This document shows, in pieces, positions 15,082 through 23,845 of a stretch of 34,655 nucleotides of DNA; the first letter of the stretch is position 1, and every line of letters starts with the position of its first letter. Made by a program: the position numbers and the translations under genes. Below the pieces are notes generated by a model. The model searched no databases. It had not been told where the DNA came from and worked only from the letters and a program-made list of their open reading frames with translations. This DNA comes from a virus. Where the stretch lies: positions 1-34,655 of the IMG/VR virus record IMGVR_UViG_3300033985_000036, one strand, 5' to 3'.

Positions 15082-15531
15082 TTACATCCCTTTCATGCTG
15101 TCCCTTGAAAACAGCCTTGTGTTTGAGTTTGCGGAGAATCCGTTGTTTGCCTTTTTGGTGTTGTCGGTGATGCCGATATCGACAACGCCCTTCGCCACAT
15201 TCTCCAGGAACTTCACTGCGGCTTTGTACCTGTTTAAGAAGTTCTTTTCTTTCTCTCCTTCATCAATTCCAGCTCTTGAAAAGAGGTTGTAAACTGCAAT
15301 GTCCTTGCTAAATTTATTGATTACCTTCGGGGTAGGGGAGAGGGGGACGGAGTACCTTTTGACAAGATACCCGTCAATCTCCCCGTCTGCGTCCTTGATT
15401 GCATCCTCGATAATAGGTATGATTCTGGCTTCTCTTTCCGCCTCGTCCTCAATGTACTCATCACCGATTATCATGTTGAGGGCATCGGCCTTTATCATTC
15501 CCCTGACTTCTTCAACCGTGCAGTAAGACAT
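15082..15531 (-). CDS. head-tail connector (Mu gp36, DUF1320)
   Basis: A 149-residue protein starting MSYCTVEEVRGMI, with AIKDADGEIDGYLVKRYSVPLSPTPKVINKFSKDIAVYNLF, the characteristic pattern of DUF1320 proteins (Mu gp36). These form a connector ring below the portal. AAAGGG lies before the ATG. Packed with 3 bp to the next gene, as expected in a late operon. Confidence 0.92.
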   Translation of the reverse strand: MSYCTVEEVRGMIKADALNMIIGDEYIEDEAEREARIIPIIEDAIKDADGEIDGYLVKRYSVPLSPTPKVINKFSKDIAVYNLFSRAGIDEGEKEKNFLNRYKAAVKFLENVAKGVVDIGITDNTKKANNGFSANSNTRLFSRDSMKGM

Positions 15532-15545
15532 TCCGTATCATCCCT

Positions 15546-16433
15546 TTACGCAACTTCGCCAGTGCTGCCAAAGGCCATCTGCCAAAAGCCATAACCGGCG
15601 TTAGCCCTGCAATGTACTCCATAGAGGTACTGTTTCCTCATGAAGACATTCTCGTCCTTATCGTCAATCAGGGCATCGAACTTCGGAGCCTTTCTCTCCT
15701 GGAAGATGAGCGGCTTCAGGGGCTTTGTGGTACAAAGCAGGAACCATGCGTCATCACTTCCGGCCAGGTCAGGAACAACAAGCAGCTCAGCCGTGCCTTT
15801 GTAAATGTTTGTCGAGCCGTCAATCTGCTCAGCCAGGAGGATTTTTCTCCCCATTTCTTCATTGCCAGGGGCAACGACAAGCAGGTTGGGAATGAGTTTC
15901 AGGCTCCGTCCGTGTTCGTCGGTCAATGACATCATGCCGCTTCTTGCTGCCGCATAGGAGGTAGGAGAGAGCTTATTTGTGCCCTTGTTGCTGACCGTCT
16001 TTTTACCCACCTTGTGAGTGGTAGAGAAGAACGGCTGCCCGTCATAGCACTTGTTTTCAAAGCCGCCTTTCAGGAGCTCAAAAACAAGGTCATCCGGGAA
16101 TGTTGCCGTGCTTTGAGCTATATCTTGGATAACCGGATTGTAGACACCAATCTTGTCATCCTCGATGTCGTTCCGGTCAACGCCGATGGTGAGCTCAAAG
16201 TCCTTGTTCTTGATGGTGTAATCGGAGGCAGCAAGGTTTTGAATCTCCCTGTCTCCAATCCATTCCCTCATCCGGGGAATCTTTCCGAGCCATTTGTAAT
16301 TCTCTTCCCCGGTCTCGCTGGGGACTTTGGTTGCAATCTTGTCCCAAAGGACTTTTGTTTCGCTAAAGACCTTGTTGAAGATGGTCTTAAAGCCTGTCGT
16401 AATTCCGTGTAACGCCTGTTGGTTAACTATCAT
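15546..16433 (-). CDS. major head subunit (Mu gpT)
   Basis: A 295-residue major capsid protein of the Mu gpT family, including the N-terminal ALHGITTGFKTIFNKVF and the WLGKIPRMREWIGDREIQNL motif. Further segments are FVELTIGVDRNDIEDDKIG-like sequence near 80-95, GQPFFSTTH, and LLVVPDLAGSDDAWFLL. It forms the icosahedral shell. GGAGG precedes the ATG by about eleven bases. Length matches the family. Confidence 0.95.
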   Translation of the reverse strand: MIVNQQALHGITTGFKTIFNKVFSETKVLWDKIATKVPSETGEENYKWLGKIPRMREWIGDREIQNLAASDYTIKNKDFELTIGVDRNDIEDDKIGVYNPVIQDIAQSTATFPDDLVFELLKGGFENKCYDGQPFFSTTHKVGKKTVSNKGTNKLSPTSYAAARSGMMSLTDEHGRSLKLIPNLLVVAPGNEEMGRKILLAEQIDGSTNIYKGTAELLVVPDLAGSDDAWFLLCTTKPLKPLIFQERKAPKFDALIDDKDENVFMRKQYLYGVHCRANAGYGFWQMAFGSTGEVA

Positions 16434-16472
16434 AGCCTTTTTAGCCTCCTTCAGAATTAAAATGTTTTGGCA

Positions 16473-16874
16473 TTAAAGCGTTTCAACAATGACCTCACCG
16501 TTGTCAAGCCTAATCACCTTACCGGCGACGGACGTTCCCACCGCCAGCATGGTGACGGTTTCGTCATCCTTGATGTAGCAGTCTTTCATTAAGTCCGCTT
16601 CGGTCACAGGATTGGCATCGTCATTATTCCACTTGAAAACGCCCCGCCTGACTCTGACCGTCTTGGCCCCGTCTGCGCCCCCGGTGTTGTCAACAAACTC
16701 CTCAGCTCTCCCGGCAGCCTTCAGTCCTTCAGCTGTACTCCCCGGAACGGCGTACCCCGTTGCATCAAGCACAACCAGGGAGCCTTCAAAAATCTTGGCG
16801 TTGGCCTTCACCGGGAGCACCAGGGTTTTCCCGTCCTGGACTTCAACGGTGTTCCTTCCTGCTGTCAGTGCCAT
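16473..16874 (-). CDS. head decoration / capsid cement protein (DUF2190-like)
   Basis: A 133-residue protein between protease and major head genes. The beta-rich pattern (EVQDGKTLVLPVKANAKIFEGSLVVLDATGYAVPGS, LKAAGRAEEFVDNTGG, TVRVRRGVFKWNND) is typical of capsid cement or DUF2190-like proteins that stabilise the capsid. The strand-turn repeats and repeated VLDATGYA-like motif support it. AAGGATG precedes the ATG. Confidence 0.82.
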   Translation of the reverse strand: MALTAGRNTVEVQDGKTLVLPVKANAKIFEGSLVVLDATGYAVPGSTAEGLKAAGRAEEFVDNTGGADGAKTVRVRRGVFKWNNDDANPVTEADLMKDCYIKDDETVTMLAVGTSVAGKVIRLDNGEVIVETL

Positions 16875-16875
16875 G

Positions 16876-17913
16876 TTACTTCACATCCTTTCCGTATTTC
16901 TCAACGTCTTCCTTGGACACCCCGAGCATCTTGCACACGGCCATTGTGGTTTCCTCAAGCCTGCCGTCGCTCTGTTTGGTGTCTTCCATTCCCAACTCTC
17001 CCATCGGGACGGCTTGAGGGGCCTTTTCAACAAACTTCTTGAAGCCTTCAGGGTCTTTCAAGGCGTACTCCTCAGCCCATTCTTTTTGAGCCGCCGAGAT
17101 TTTGCCCGCCTTTAACGCCTTGGTCACAAGCTCCTCACTGTCCTTTTTGTCCAGCCTCTCTTTGAGCTTGTTGAACTCTGCCACCGGCACAAAGTTTGCC
17201 GGGTTCTTCAGGGCCATGATAGCGGCAGCCACGTCCTCAGTCTTTGCATCCTTACTGTCGAGCCCCAGCAGGCCGCAAATGACTTTGTTGGCAACCGGCT
17301 CCGTGCCTTCTTCCTGCTTCTTGGCTTCCTCTTTCAGCTTCTCGACTTCGCCAACGGCTGTCTTGATAGCCTGCATTACTTGCTCCTCTGTAGCGTCTTC
17401 AGCCAGGCCGAGGAGAGCCGCCAGTTTCTTTAATAAATCCATGTCCTTTCCTCCTTCTTCAAAATCATCAAGGTTTATTGAGTTTACTATCGCAAACATA
17501 CCGTCTATCGCCGGTGTGTTTGTCAACGCCACGGAATGGAGAACAACCGCCTTTTGGTCACTCTTTCTCACCAGGACAACAGGGGAGAGGTACTTGTATT
17601 CCTTGTTCTTGATGTACTCCTGGGCCTTGGGAGTCCACTCCACTTTTGCCGCAATCGCTCCGTCCCGGATGAACAAATCCTTTATCCATCCCCCGGCAGG
17701 AGCCTGAACATCCTCAAGGGTCTGATGTTCATAGTCAATAACAATGTCGATGCCCCTTTCCTTGAAGGTGTTCCTGATTCGCTCAAAGCTCTCTTTGTCA
17801 ACAATGAAGTCTCCCTTTTGCGACTTGACCTTCCCGAGCGGCAGGAGGTTGACCACATCGGGGACTCCTTCTATTGTCGAAGAGCTCATGCTTAAAACTA
17901 ATCCCTTTGCCAT
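16876..17913 (-). CDS. capsid protease with scaffold domain (Mu gpI/Z)
   Basis: A 345-residue Mu gpI-type protein. N-terminal residues 1-155 include FIVDKESFERIRNTFKERGIDIVIDYEHQTL, with the conserved DYEHQ protease motif, and the VALTNTPAIDG motif near residue 140. The C-terminal part is a lysine- and glutamate-rich coiled coil (EVEKLKEEAKKQEEG), as expected for the internal scaffold part. In Mu, Z is an internal restart of I; a possible start near MDLLKKLAALL at 17441, after GGAGG, would be the analogous scaffold. ATG at 17913 follows AGAGGTGG. Confidence 0.92.
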   Translation of the reverse strand: MAKGLVLSMSSSTIEGVPDVVNLLPLGKVKSQKGDFIVDKESFERIRNTFKERGIDIVIDYEHQTLEDVQAPAGGWIKDLFIRDGAIAAKVEWTPKAQEYIKNKEYKYLSPVVLVRKSDQKAVVLHSVALTNTPAIDGMFAIVNSINLDDFEEGGKDMDLLKKLAALLGLAEDATEEQVMQAIKTAVGEVEKLKEEAKKQEEGTEPVANKVICGLLGLDSKDAKTEDVAAAIMALKNPANFVPVAEFNKLKERLDKKDSEELVTKALKAGKISAAQKEWAEEYALKDPEGFKKFVEKAPQAVPMGELGMEDTKQSDGRLEETTMAVCKMLGVSKEDVEKYGKDVK

Positions 17914-17942
17914 GCACCCACCTCTCAATATCGTTTCTAACG

Positions 17943-17994
17943 CCGTTAGCACGCGTTATAACGGGGGTTAAATTTGTTTCAGGTATAAATACCT
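17943..17994 (-). promoter_or_regulatory. palindromes upstream of the protease gene
   Basis: The gap between gpF and the protease holds a perfect palindrome CGTTATAACG (17954-17963) inside the 22-bp quasi-palindrome 17943-17964, and a second inverted repeat AGGTAT-AA-ATACCT (17981-17994). In Mu a C-dependent late promoter (PI) lies at this spot. Activator sites or a weak hairpin are both possible. Confidence 0.35.
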
Positions 17995-18026
17995 TACCGA
18001 GTGGAAAAACTATTAAATTTGGGCTT

Positions 18027-18767
18027 TTATTTGCTCGTCTTTTTCTTTGATGCCTCTCTCCTTTCGAACGCTTTTTTGAGCGGCTCAGGATAGTCCTTCA
18101 GGTCAGGCTTAAATGGCACCTTTGCCGGATTGTTTGCGAAGTTCGGGTCAGGAAGTATGTTCACAAACTTCCCGTCAACCTCAGCGGCCTGGGGAGCCCC
18201 CGTCTCCACCTTGAGACCTCTTTCTCTGACCTGTCTTTCCGATAATGTCTTCACCCCGCACCGGCACCGGAAGCCGTTCGGGGGATACCAGATATCCCAA
18301 ACAGGGTCATCCGCTCTGAAAACCCTGCCGTCCATCGCCAAATGAGAGGGTCTTGTGTGCTTGTCGCCTACTGCGTCATACTCCCAATAGGGTCGGAGCC
18401 TCAAAACCTCCGGTGAGGTCATCTGCCTGTAGTGGCCGACCTGGTAGGATGTTTGAATGTTCGTTCTAAAGATGTTGTCGGCCTGAAAATTTGTGATGCC
18501 CTTATAACCCTTGTTTTCCAGGAACTCATTCATGCTGTCCTTGAAGTCCCTCAAGGTTGTGCCTTCTTCGATTGCCTTCAAGAGCTCGTCATGGAACTTG
18601 TTGAGTACCTGGATTTTGGAGTATCCTGAAACCGTGAAAGCCTTGTTCCTGTACTCGTCAGCCAGCTTGTAAAACTCCGAGGGCTTCAGCGGGAGCTTAT
18701 CCCCGAAGTAGCTCACCGCTTCTTCAAAGACAATTTCTTTGGTCAACAGCTCAAACAAGTCTTTCAT
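18027..18767 (-). CDS. head morphogenesis protein (Mu gpF)
   Basis: A 246-residue minor head protein. The diagnostic part is near residues 130-175: YDAVGDKHTRPSHLAMDGRV, then WDIWYPPNGFRCRCGVKTLS, containing the conserved H, D and C.C residues of the gpF/SPP1 gp7 family. The N-terminal 120 residues are helical. It is needed early in head assembly. The start overlaps the portal gene end by 17 bp. Confidence 0.94.
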   Translation of the reverse strand: MKDLFELLTKEIVFEEAVSYFGDKLPLKPSEFYKLADEYRNKAFTVSGYSKIQVLNKFHDELLKAIEEGTTLRDFKDSMNEFLENKGYKGITNFQADNIFRTNIQTSYQVGHYRQMTSPEVLRLRPYWEYDAVGDKHTRPSHLAMDGRVFRADDPVWDIWYPPNGFRCRCGVKTLSERQVRERGLKVETGAPQAAEVDGKFVNILPDPNFANNPAKVPFKPDLKDYPEPLKKAFERREASKKKTSK

Positions 18768-20322
18768 TTTCCTTCATCCTTCCGAGCATATCGGCGTAGA
18801 ACATTGCCTTTTGAAGGAGCTCATCAAGGTCTTTGATGTCCATCTTTTTATAGAGGGCCTCTACAAACTTTTCATCTTCAAGCTGCTTTTTGAGTTCTTC
18901 CAGACTTTCCGAATCGTTGAGCAACTCCATCACCGGCTCAAAAATTTTGGCAAAAACACTTGAGCTTTGGGCAGCGGCCACGTCAGCCAGCTTGTCAATT
19001 TGCGCCTGGTACTCTTTGTCAATCTCCCTGTCACTCTTGTTCTTCATAAGCTTCAGGGCCTCTTTGAGGGGCACACCGGACGCTCCTCCTGGAGGAGCAG
19101 CCACTTCTTCTCCTTCCTCCGGTTTTGGAATACTGAATTTCTTGTACAGGTGAGCCGTCGGCACCTTTAATCCTATCCTGCAAATAAGCTTTTCGTAGAT
19201 GTCAACCGTTTCCTTTTGGTCGTCTGCTTCCTCAAAGTCAAACCTGAGATACGGGATTCTCTTGTCTTCCCCGTAGTTGAAGAGCACGAGAGGACGGATT
19301 AAATCTCTTCTGAGAGTAGCGGCCAGGGCCTTGCAGTCCGCAACCGTCAAATCATGCCTTACCTCGTTATGGGTTTTTGACTGGGCATAGGAGCCGCTTC
19401 CCGAATCAGAGGTAAGGGTCTGACCGAGCACAGCCTTTGATATCTGCTCGTCACAGAACCGGGCCAGAGACTCATAGACATTGATTGAGGTTGTCTTTGC
19501 GCTTTCCTTGAACTCAATCTCCGTCCCGTCCGGGATGATACCGGCTGCATCCGTCCCAATCTGTACCAGTGCCCTCATGAGGGCCAGCTTGTCTTCTTCG
19601 CTTGCTGAGGGATTGTATTTCCCTAGCCTCAAAGGCATCCCGAAGACTTCACAAAAGCTTACCCAGTCCTTGAGGTCATAGTTCTTGAAGAGGTACATCC
19701 AGGCTACCACACGGAGCACGCCAGCCCTTGCAGGATGACCGGACTTCGCTTTGTACCGGTGGATAATAAACTTGTTTTCAGGAATCTCAATCCCGGAAGG
19801 GAAGTCCTTCGTTGTGATTTTCAGGATGTCGTTTTCGTCCCAAAACAGCCTCTTTTGATGCCTCCACTTGATATCCTGGATAGTGACTTTGCCCTCGTCA
19901 TAGGCCCAAATGATTTCACTTATGGCAATCCCTTTGCCTATGGCATCCAACAAGTCCATGAGGACATCCTCAAGGTTTTCCAGGCTCTCAATCTCCTGCC
20001 TGACAAACTCAGCAATCTCCTTGTCGGCCTCATCGTCAGAGAAGGGGATAATCTCATAGTCCAGTCCGGTGACTGCGTTCTTCCTGGTCTGAAGCTGGGA
20101 GAACAAATGAGGGTCTTTCTCTTCCATCTCCTCAAAGAGCTCCATCTGCCTCAGAACGTCCCCGGCATCGGCTTCCCTGAATATCTGCGCCAACCTGACT
20201 GGTGTCAGCCCGTTAGAGGGGTAGGTTGAATATTTGTCCTGAACCTGAGCCACCGCAATTTCAAAGAGCTCAGGTTTCTTGGTTGCTGCCTTGTCTTTTG
20301 CTTTATCGCGTTTCTTCGCCAA
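18751..20322 (-). CDS. portal protein (Mu gp29, DUF935)
   Basis: A 523-residue DUF935 portal protein. Conserved parts are YPSNGLTPVRLAQIFREADAG near the start, DLLDAIGKGIAISEIIWAYDEG near 110, and VVAWMYLFKNYDLKDWVSFCEVFGMPLRLGKY near 205. Further segments are SKAVLGQTLTSDSGSGSYAQ near 290 and a helical C-terminal tail. The portal ring occupies one capsid vertex and takes DNA from the terminase. TTG start after GGGGGTGAG. It contains a near-exact copy of the right-end repeat in its coding sequence. Confidence 0.95.
   Translation of the reverse strand: MAKKRDKAKDKAATKKPELFEIAVAQVQDKYSTYPSNGLTPVRLAQIFREADAGDVLRQMELFEEMEEKDPHLFSQLQTRKNAVTGLDYEIIPFSDDEADKEIAEFVRQEIESLENLEDVLMDLLDAIGKGIAISEIIWAYDEGKVTIQDIKWRHQKRLFWDENDILKITTKDFPSGIEIPENKFIIHRYKAKSGHPARAGVLRVVAWMYLFKNYDLKDWVSFCEVFGMPLRLGKYNPSASEEDKLALMRALVQIGTDAAGIIPDGTEIEFKESAKTTSINVYESLARFCDEQISKAVLGQTLTSDSGSGSYAQSKTHNEVRHDLTVADCKALAATLRRDLIRPLVLFNYGEDKRIPYLRFDFEEADDQKETVDIYEKLICRIGLKVPTAHLYKKFSIPKPEEGEEVAAPPGGASGVPLKEALKLMKNKSDREIDKEYQAQIDKLADVAAAQSSSVFAKIFEPVMELLNDSESLEELKKQLEDEKFVEALYKKMDIKDLDELLQKAMFYADMLGRMKENERLV
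18936..18956 (+). repeat. internal copy of the R1 end repeat, near the prophage midpoint
   Basis: Twenty of 21 bases equal the right-end repeat at 373-393, in the same orientation; the single mismatch is A for T at 18944. It lies in the 3' part of the portal gene, coding for SSVFAKIFEP, about 1.5 kb from the geometric middle of the prophage. Confidence 0.65.
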
Positions 20323-20336
20323 AGTTTCTCACCCCC

Positions 20337-22094
20337 TTAATAAGCCCCTCTTTTGAACTTCAACATCCTGCCGAGCACCGATTTATAGTCAACCTTGGTG
20401 TTGCCTTTGATGCCGAGGGCCAGCCTGACCGCCATTTCAACACCGTCCGGGCCGTCGTCGTTTTTACCCATTGGATACTCTTTAAACTGCTGTAAAAGGG
20501 TCTTGTGCTTTGCATTAAACTTCAGGTATTTGTTTTTAATAAACGGCTGCAAGGATTCAATCCTCACATGCTTGTTTTGCACGTTCGGGATTTCCTCAAT
20601 GGGGAGGTACTCTCCAACCTCCACGCTTTTCTTGACCATGATGTCCTTGAAGTAATACTGGAATTGAACCGTCTCCACCCCGAACTTATAGAACGGCTTT
20701 TTGAGGTCTCGCTTCATCCGTTTGGACATCTCAATGGCATCATCAATAATTACATCCGGTTTCCTCTTCTCGATGGAAGCCTCCACAATGTACATGTAGC
20801 CAGTCCTCAGGCTTTTAGCCAGCGCAATAATGGAGGACGTGTCACTCTTTTTGTTCTTGCCGAGAGACGGGTCATTTGCGCCTACAATGATAAACTCCGG
20901 GTCTGAGAAGTTGATTGAGCTCTCATCATAGAAGTCAAACCACTCCTCGTTAAAGGTACATGAGTCCGGGTCAATCGGGTCATTCTGAATCTCGCTGTTA
21001 AAGGCCGCTTCGCCTTCTGATATCCTGATTATCATCAGGTCATAGTAAGAGAGCTTTGCCTCCCACAAGACCTCAGTTCCTTCAAGCATTTCCTCCTTGT
21101 TTGCTTCAAAGAACTCCCGTGCGTCCTCTTGTCTCCGCTCGTTTTCAAGGTCTGTGTATATAGCCTCCCAAGCGGCCCACAGTTCTTGATTGCTTGCAAA
21201 GCTGATAACGCCCCGGTATTTGACGCAATGATACTCAGGATTCTTGAGAACCTTGGAAAGCAGGGAGTCATAGTGGAGGATAGTCCCGATGTAAACAATG
21301 TCCGTATAGGTGTCCCCGGCCTTCGATACCGCTTTATAAAACCAGTTCTCAAGCTTCTTCCGCTGCTCCGGCGTGTTGACATTCTCATCGTTTTCAATAT
21401 CGTCAAGGACGATGAGGTCAGGTCTCCAATTCCGGTGTCTCCGGCCACGGATTTTCTTGCCTGAGCCTATGGCCTCAACCTTGATGTCCGTAGAGGTCAG
21501 GATGACGCTGCTTTTCCAGACCCTGCCCTTGAGGTTTCCAAAGTCCTCAATGATGTTTCTGTTTTCCTCAAGCTCCGTCTTGATGTCCGTCAGGAAGCCT
21601 TCTGCTTGCTCCGAGCTGTCGGAAAGGATGATGGGGTAATGCTTGTACTGGTAGAGGATAGCGTGCAGCGTGTCTTTGAAAGTGAAGTTTGTTGACTTTG
21701 CGTGTCCACGGGGAGCGGCAGTTCCTCTCCTGCATCCCTTGTCCCTGGCAATTTCCTTGTGCTGGGTGAGGGGATTCTTGCCCTTCATGACTCCCTGAGT
21801 CCATATATCATCCAGCCGCTCATGGAAGGGAGGGGATTCCCGGACAAAGTAATGGGGGAGATAGGCCCTTCCGAAATATCCGAGGTCTATAGCGGCAAGT
21901 TTTTTCCTAAGACCCTTCTGGCCTGTCAGTTCTGCCCCGGCCCTGTACTCCTTCAGGAGCTTCTCTCTGACCTCAAGGTGTTGGCTGTTTCGCATCACAT
22001 AGTCTTCAAATAACCGCTTTTGGTATTCCATGTTTTGTATGAGTTCGGTGTCTTGCTCCTCTAACCGCTGGATATATTCATCAAGCTTAATCAT
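20337..22094 (-). CDS. terminase large subunit (Mu gp28-like)
   Basis: A 585-residue packaging motor. The ATPase part has TAAPRGHAKSTNFTFKD (Walker A variant, about 125-140) and DLIVLDDIENDENVNTP (Walker B plus catalytic acid, about 229). The nuclease part has FIIVGANDPSLGKNKKSDTSSI near 395, with the metal-binding Asp. It is followed by the portal gene, as in Mu. It probably cuts and packages DNA from integrated copies by a headful mechanism with host DNA at the ends, as Mu does; this last point is inferred. Confidence 0.94.
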   Translation of the reverse strand: MIKLDEYIQRLEEQDTELIQNMEYQKRLFEDYVMRNSQHLEVREKLLKEYRAGAELTGQKGLRKKLAAIDLGYFGRAYLPHYFVRESPPFHERLDDIWTQGVMKGKNPLTQHKEIARDKGCRRGTAAPRGHAKSTNFTFKDTLHAILYQYKHYPIILSDSSEQAEGFLTDIKTELEENRNIIEDFGNLKGRVWKSSVILTSTDIKVEAIGSGKKIRGRRHRNWRPDLIVLDDIENDENVNTPEQRKKLENWFYKAVSKAGDTYTDIVYIGTILHYDSLLSKVLKNPEYHCVKYRGVISFASNQELWAAWEAIYTDLENERRQEDAREFFEANKEEMLEGTEVLWEAKLSYYDLMIIRISEGEAAFNSEIQNDPIDPDSCTFNEEWFDFYDESSINFSDPEFIIVGANDPSLGKNKKSDTSSIIALAKSLRTGYMYIVEASIEKRKPDVIIDDAIEMSKRMKRDLKKPFYKFGVETVQFQYYFKDIMVKKSVEVGEYLPIEEIPNVQNKHVRIESLQPFIKNKYLKFNAKHKTLLQQFKEYPMGKNDDGPDGVEMAVRLALGIKGNTKVDYKSVLGRMLKFKRGAY

Positions 22095-22650
22095 CCTGCA
22101 TCATCTTTTCTTTGGCTCTTTCAAGCACTGATTTCAATTCCTTGGCAAGTTCCGGGTCTGACTTGATAGCGGCCATCAGCTCACTTTCCATGCCCTGAAA
22201 GGCAAGCTCGACTTTCTTTTTCATGTCCTGCTTAACCCTGTCTTTATAGACCTTTGTTCGGCTGATTGCCGTTATCAGCCTCCCGGCCTTGTCGAGGGGC
22301 ATCCGGTCAAACTCTTCCTCTGCAGTTGTCAGCTTCTTGACCAGGCCGTCCATCAGCATCATGAGCCCTGCATCCGTGTAGTCAATGTCAGGGTTTCTTT
22401 TGACCACGCTGACAAGGGCTTCCGTCTGCTTTTGGGCTTCAATCAGCCTTTGCGTTGCCGCCGTTGTCCTCATGGCATACCTGCCGACACTGCTCTTGCT
22501 GACCTCGTATCCCTGGGACTTTACCCAGTCAGCAATCTCCTGGTAGGTGTTGCTTGTGTCAACAATCATTTCGTCCACTTTGGCCCGGATTTCGTCCGGC
22601 AGGGAGTCAATTTTGGAGTTGATTCTTGTCCTTGCTCTTTCCTTGCCCAT
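22087..22650 (-). CDS. DUF3486 protein (Mu gp27), probable small terminase
   Basis: A 187-residue protein starting MGKERARTRINSKIDSLPDE, with TYQEIADWVKSQGYEVSKSSVGRYAMRT, the classic DUF3486 pattern: a helix-turn-helix followed by coiled coil. It lies directly before the large terminase and overlaps it by 8 bp, so it very likely acts as the DNA-recognising small terminase. Length is typical. Confidence 0.9.
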   Translation of the reverse strand: MGKERARTRINSKIDSLPDEIRAKVDEMIVDTSNTYQEIADWVKSQGYEVSKSSVGRYAMRTTAATQRLIEAQKQTEALVSVVKRNPDIDYTDAGLMMLMDGLVKKLTTAEEEFDRMPLDKAGRLITAISRTKVYKDRVKQDMKKKVELAFQGMESELMAAIKSDPELAKELKSVLERAKEKMMQDD

Positions 22651-22964
22651 CAGACATCAACTCCCGGGTCATCAAGCGTCCCCTCAACCAGGTCAACACC
22701 TTTCCTCGTGAGCTTGATTACTGCGTCTTTTCTGTATGCGTTATAGGCATTGACCGTCTTGTCGGTGAAGCTGATGTACCCGGCTTCCAAGAGATAATCC
22801 AAGTGTTTCGATATGTCGGGAGATACGATTAAACCGTCTGCCACAAGTGCATTGGTTATCTGTCTAAGCAGTAAAGAATTTTGATGTCCTTTGACTAATG
22901 AGCGGATGATATAACCCCTTATCGCCTTATTTTGCTTGACCTCCCGTTCTGTACGTTCATCCAT
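22650..22964 (-). CDS. winged-helix-like protein (Mu gp26 position)
   Basis: A 104-residue protein with a winged-helix-like order: helices in YIIRSLVKGHQNSLLLRQITNAL and ISPDISKHLDYLLEAGYISF-like sequence, then a wing TVNAYNAYRKDAVIKLTRKG. Mu-like phages of many hosts carry such a gene between gp25 and gp27. DNA binding, perhaps in packaging, is inferred from fold only. AAGGGGG before the ATG. Confidence 0.8.
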   Translation of the reverse strand: MDERTEREVKQNKAIRGYIIRSLVKGHQNSLLLRQITNALVADGLIVSPDISKHLDYLLEAGYISFTDKTVNAYNAYRKDAVIKLTRKGVDLVEGTLDDPGVDV

Positions 22965-22967
22965 GCA

Positions 22968-23288
22968 TCATTCCCCCTTACTATTGCCCTTGAAGTGCAG
23001 CAGCTTGTCAATCTTGCTGTCTATATTACCCATCTTGGTGTCCACGTTGTTGAGGGAGCGGATGAAGTCCTCTCTCAAAACGTAAACAAAGGGCAAATCG
23101 CTTTTTAAGTCATGGAGCTCGTCCTTGACTCCGGCAATGTCCTTTGATAGTCTCGCCTCGATTTCTTTGACCTTCATGTCGTTTTCTTTGATGCCTTCTT
23201 TGATTTCAGCCATCGTGTTCCTGAGAAAATAACCGATGACACCAATCGCAATGGCCGTGATTGTTTGTAGAATCCAACTTAATTCCAT
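22968..23288 (-). CDS. membrane-anchored coiled-coil protein (DUF2730/gp25-like)
   Basis: A 106-residue protein with one N-terminal membrane segment (WILQTITAIAIGVIGYFL) and a long heptad-like coiled coil with many charged residues (IKENDMKVKEIEARLSKDIAG). The end is NNVDTKMGNIDSKIDKLLHF. It fits the DUF2730/gp25-like or XhlA-like proteins that adjoin phage lysis genes. A spanin-like or holin-associated role is possible but not shown. Confidence 0.78.
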   Translation of the reverse strand: MELSWILQTITAIAIGVIGYFLRNTMAEIKEGIKENDMKVKEIEARLSKDIAGVKDELHDLKSDLPFVYVLREDFIRSLNNVDTKMGNIDSKIDKLLHFKGNSKGE

Positions 23289-23302
23289 ACGTCGTTATCC
23301 CC

Positions 23303-23734
23303 TTACAGACCGTTCTTGACTTCAAACACTTTTGTCTCAATCGCTTTTGTCAGATATTTTGAGAAATTCCCGAAATGCTTTTCAATCAGAGCCTTAGCCT
23401 CCGGCTTTAACGCATCGGCAATCTCGTCGAAAGCCTTCTTGGATAACGCTTCAAGCTCCGCTCTGTCCCTGACTCCGCTTTTGACCGCTTCTCTCAGGGC
23501 CTGCGCTGTTGTCTGCTCAATCTCCGTCACCGTCTTTGTTGTCAGGATTTCGATGTCTTCCAGTGCGTCAATCAAGAGTTTCCTTTGCTCCTCGTCTTTG
23601 AGCCGCTTTGTCTCAAGCTTTGCCTTTTCCGTCAGCTTGTGCAGAGCGTTAATGGCATAAGCCGCCAGCAAAGCAAGAGCCGCCATTGCAATGTCAATGA
23701 CCACCTGGTTGAAGAGCTGCTGCATTGTTTCCAC
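23303..23734 (-). CDS. holin, LLH family
   Basis: A 143-residue protein with an N-terminal transmembrane helix (VVIDIAMAALALLAAYAINAL), then a long helical charged region containing KLETKRLKDEEQRKLLIDAL and ALREAVKSGVRDRAELEALS. This is the pattern of LLH-type phage holins (PF09682-like). It should permeabilise the membrane for the endolysin encoded upstream. GTG start eight bases after AAAGGAGG. It is the first gene after the strong terminator at 23751-23790. Confidence 0.85.
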   Translation of the reverse strand: METMQQLFNQVVIDIAMAALALLAAYAINALHKLTEKAKLETKRLKDEEQRKLLIDALEDIEILTTKTVTEIEQTTAQALREAVKSGVRDRAELEALSKKAFDEIADALKPEAKALIEKHFGNFSKYLTKAIETKVFEVKNGL

Positions 23735-23750
23735 ACTTTCTCCCTCCTTT

Positions 23751-23790
23751 GAAAAAAATAAGTGTTAAGAACTATGTTCTTAACACTTAT
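23751..23790 (-). terminator. terminator between middle and late blocks
   Basis: A perfect 15-bp inverted repeat (23758-23772 with 23776-23790, loop of 3) is followed on the minus strand by seven T. It lies between the Mor-family gene and the holin. The long AT-rich stem could also be a bound dyad, but the T-run favours termination. Confidence 0.8.
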
Positions 23791-23845
23791 CATGTTAGCA
23801 GGCTTTTCCAGTACCTTATATTCAAAGCACTTCTGAAAATTACTT

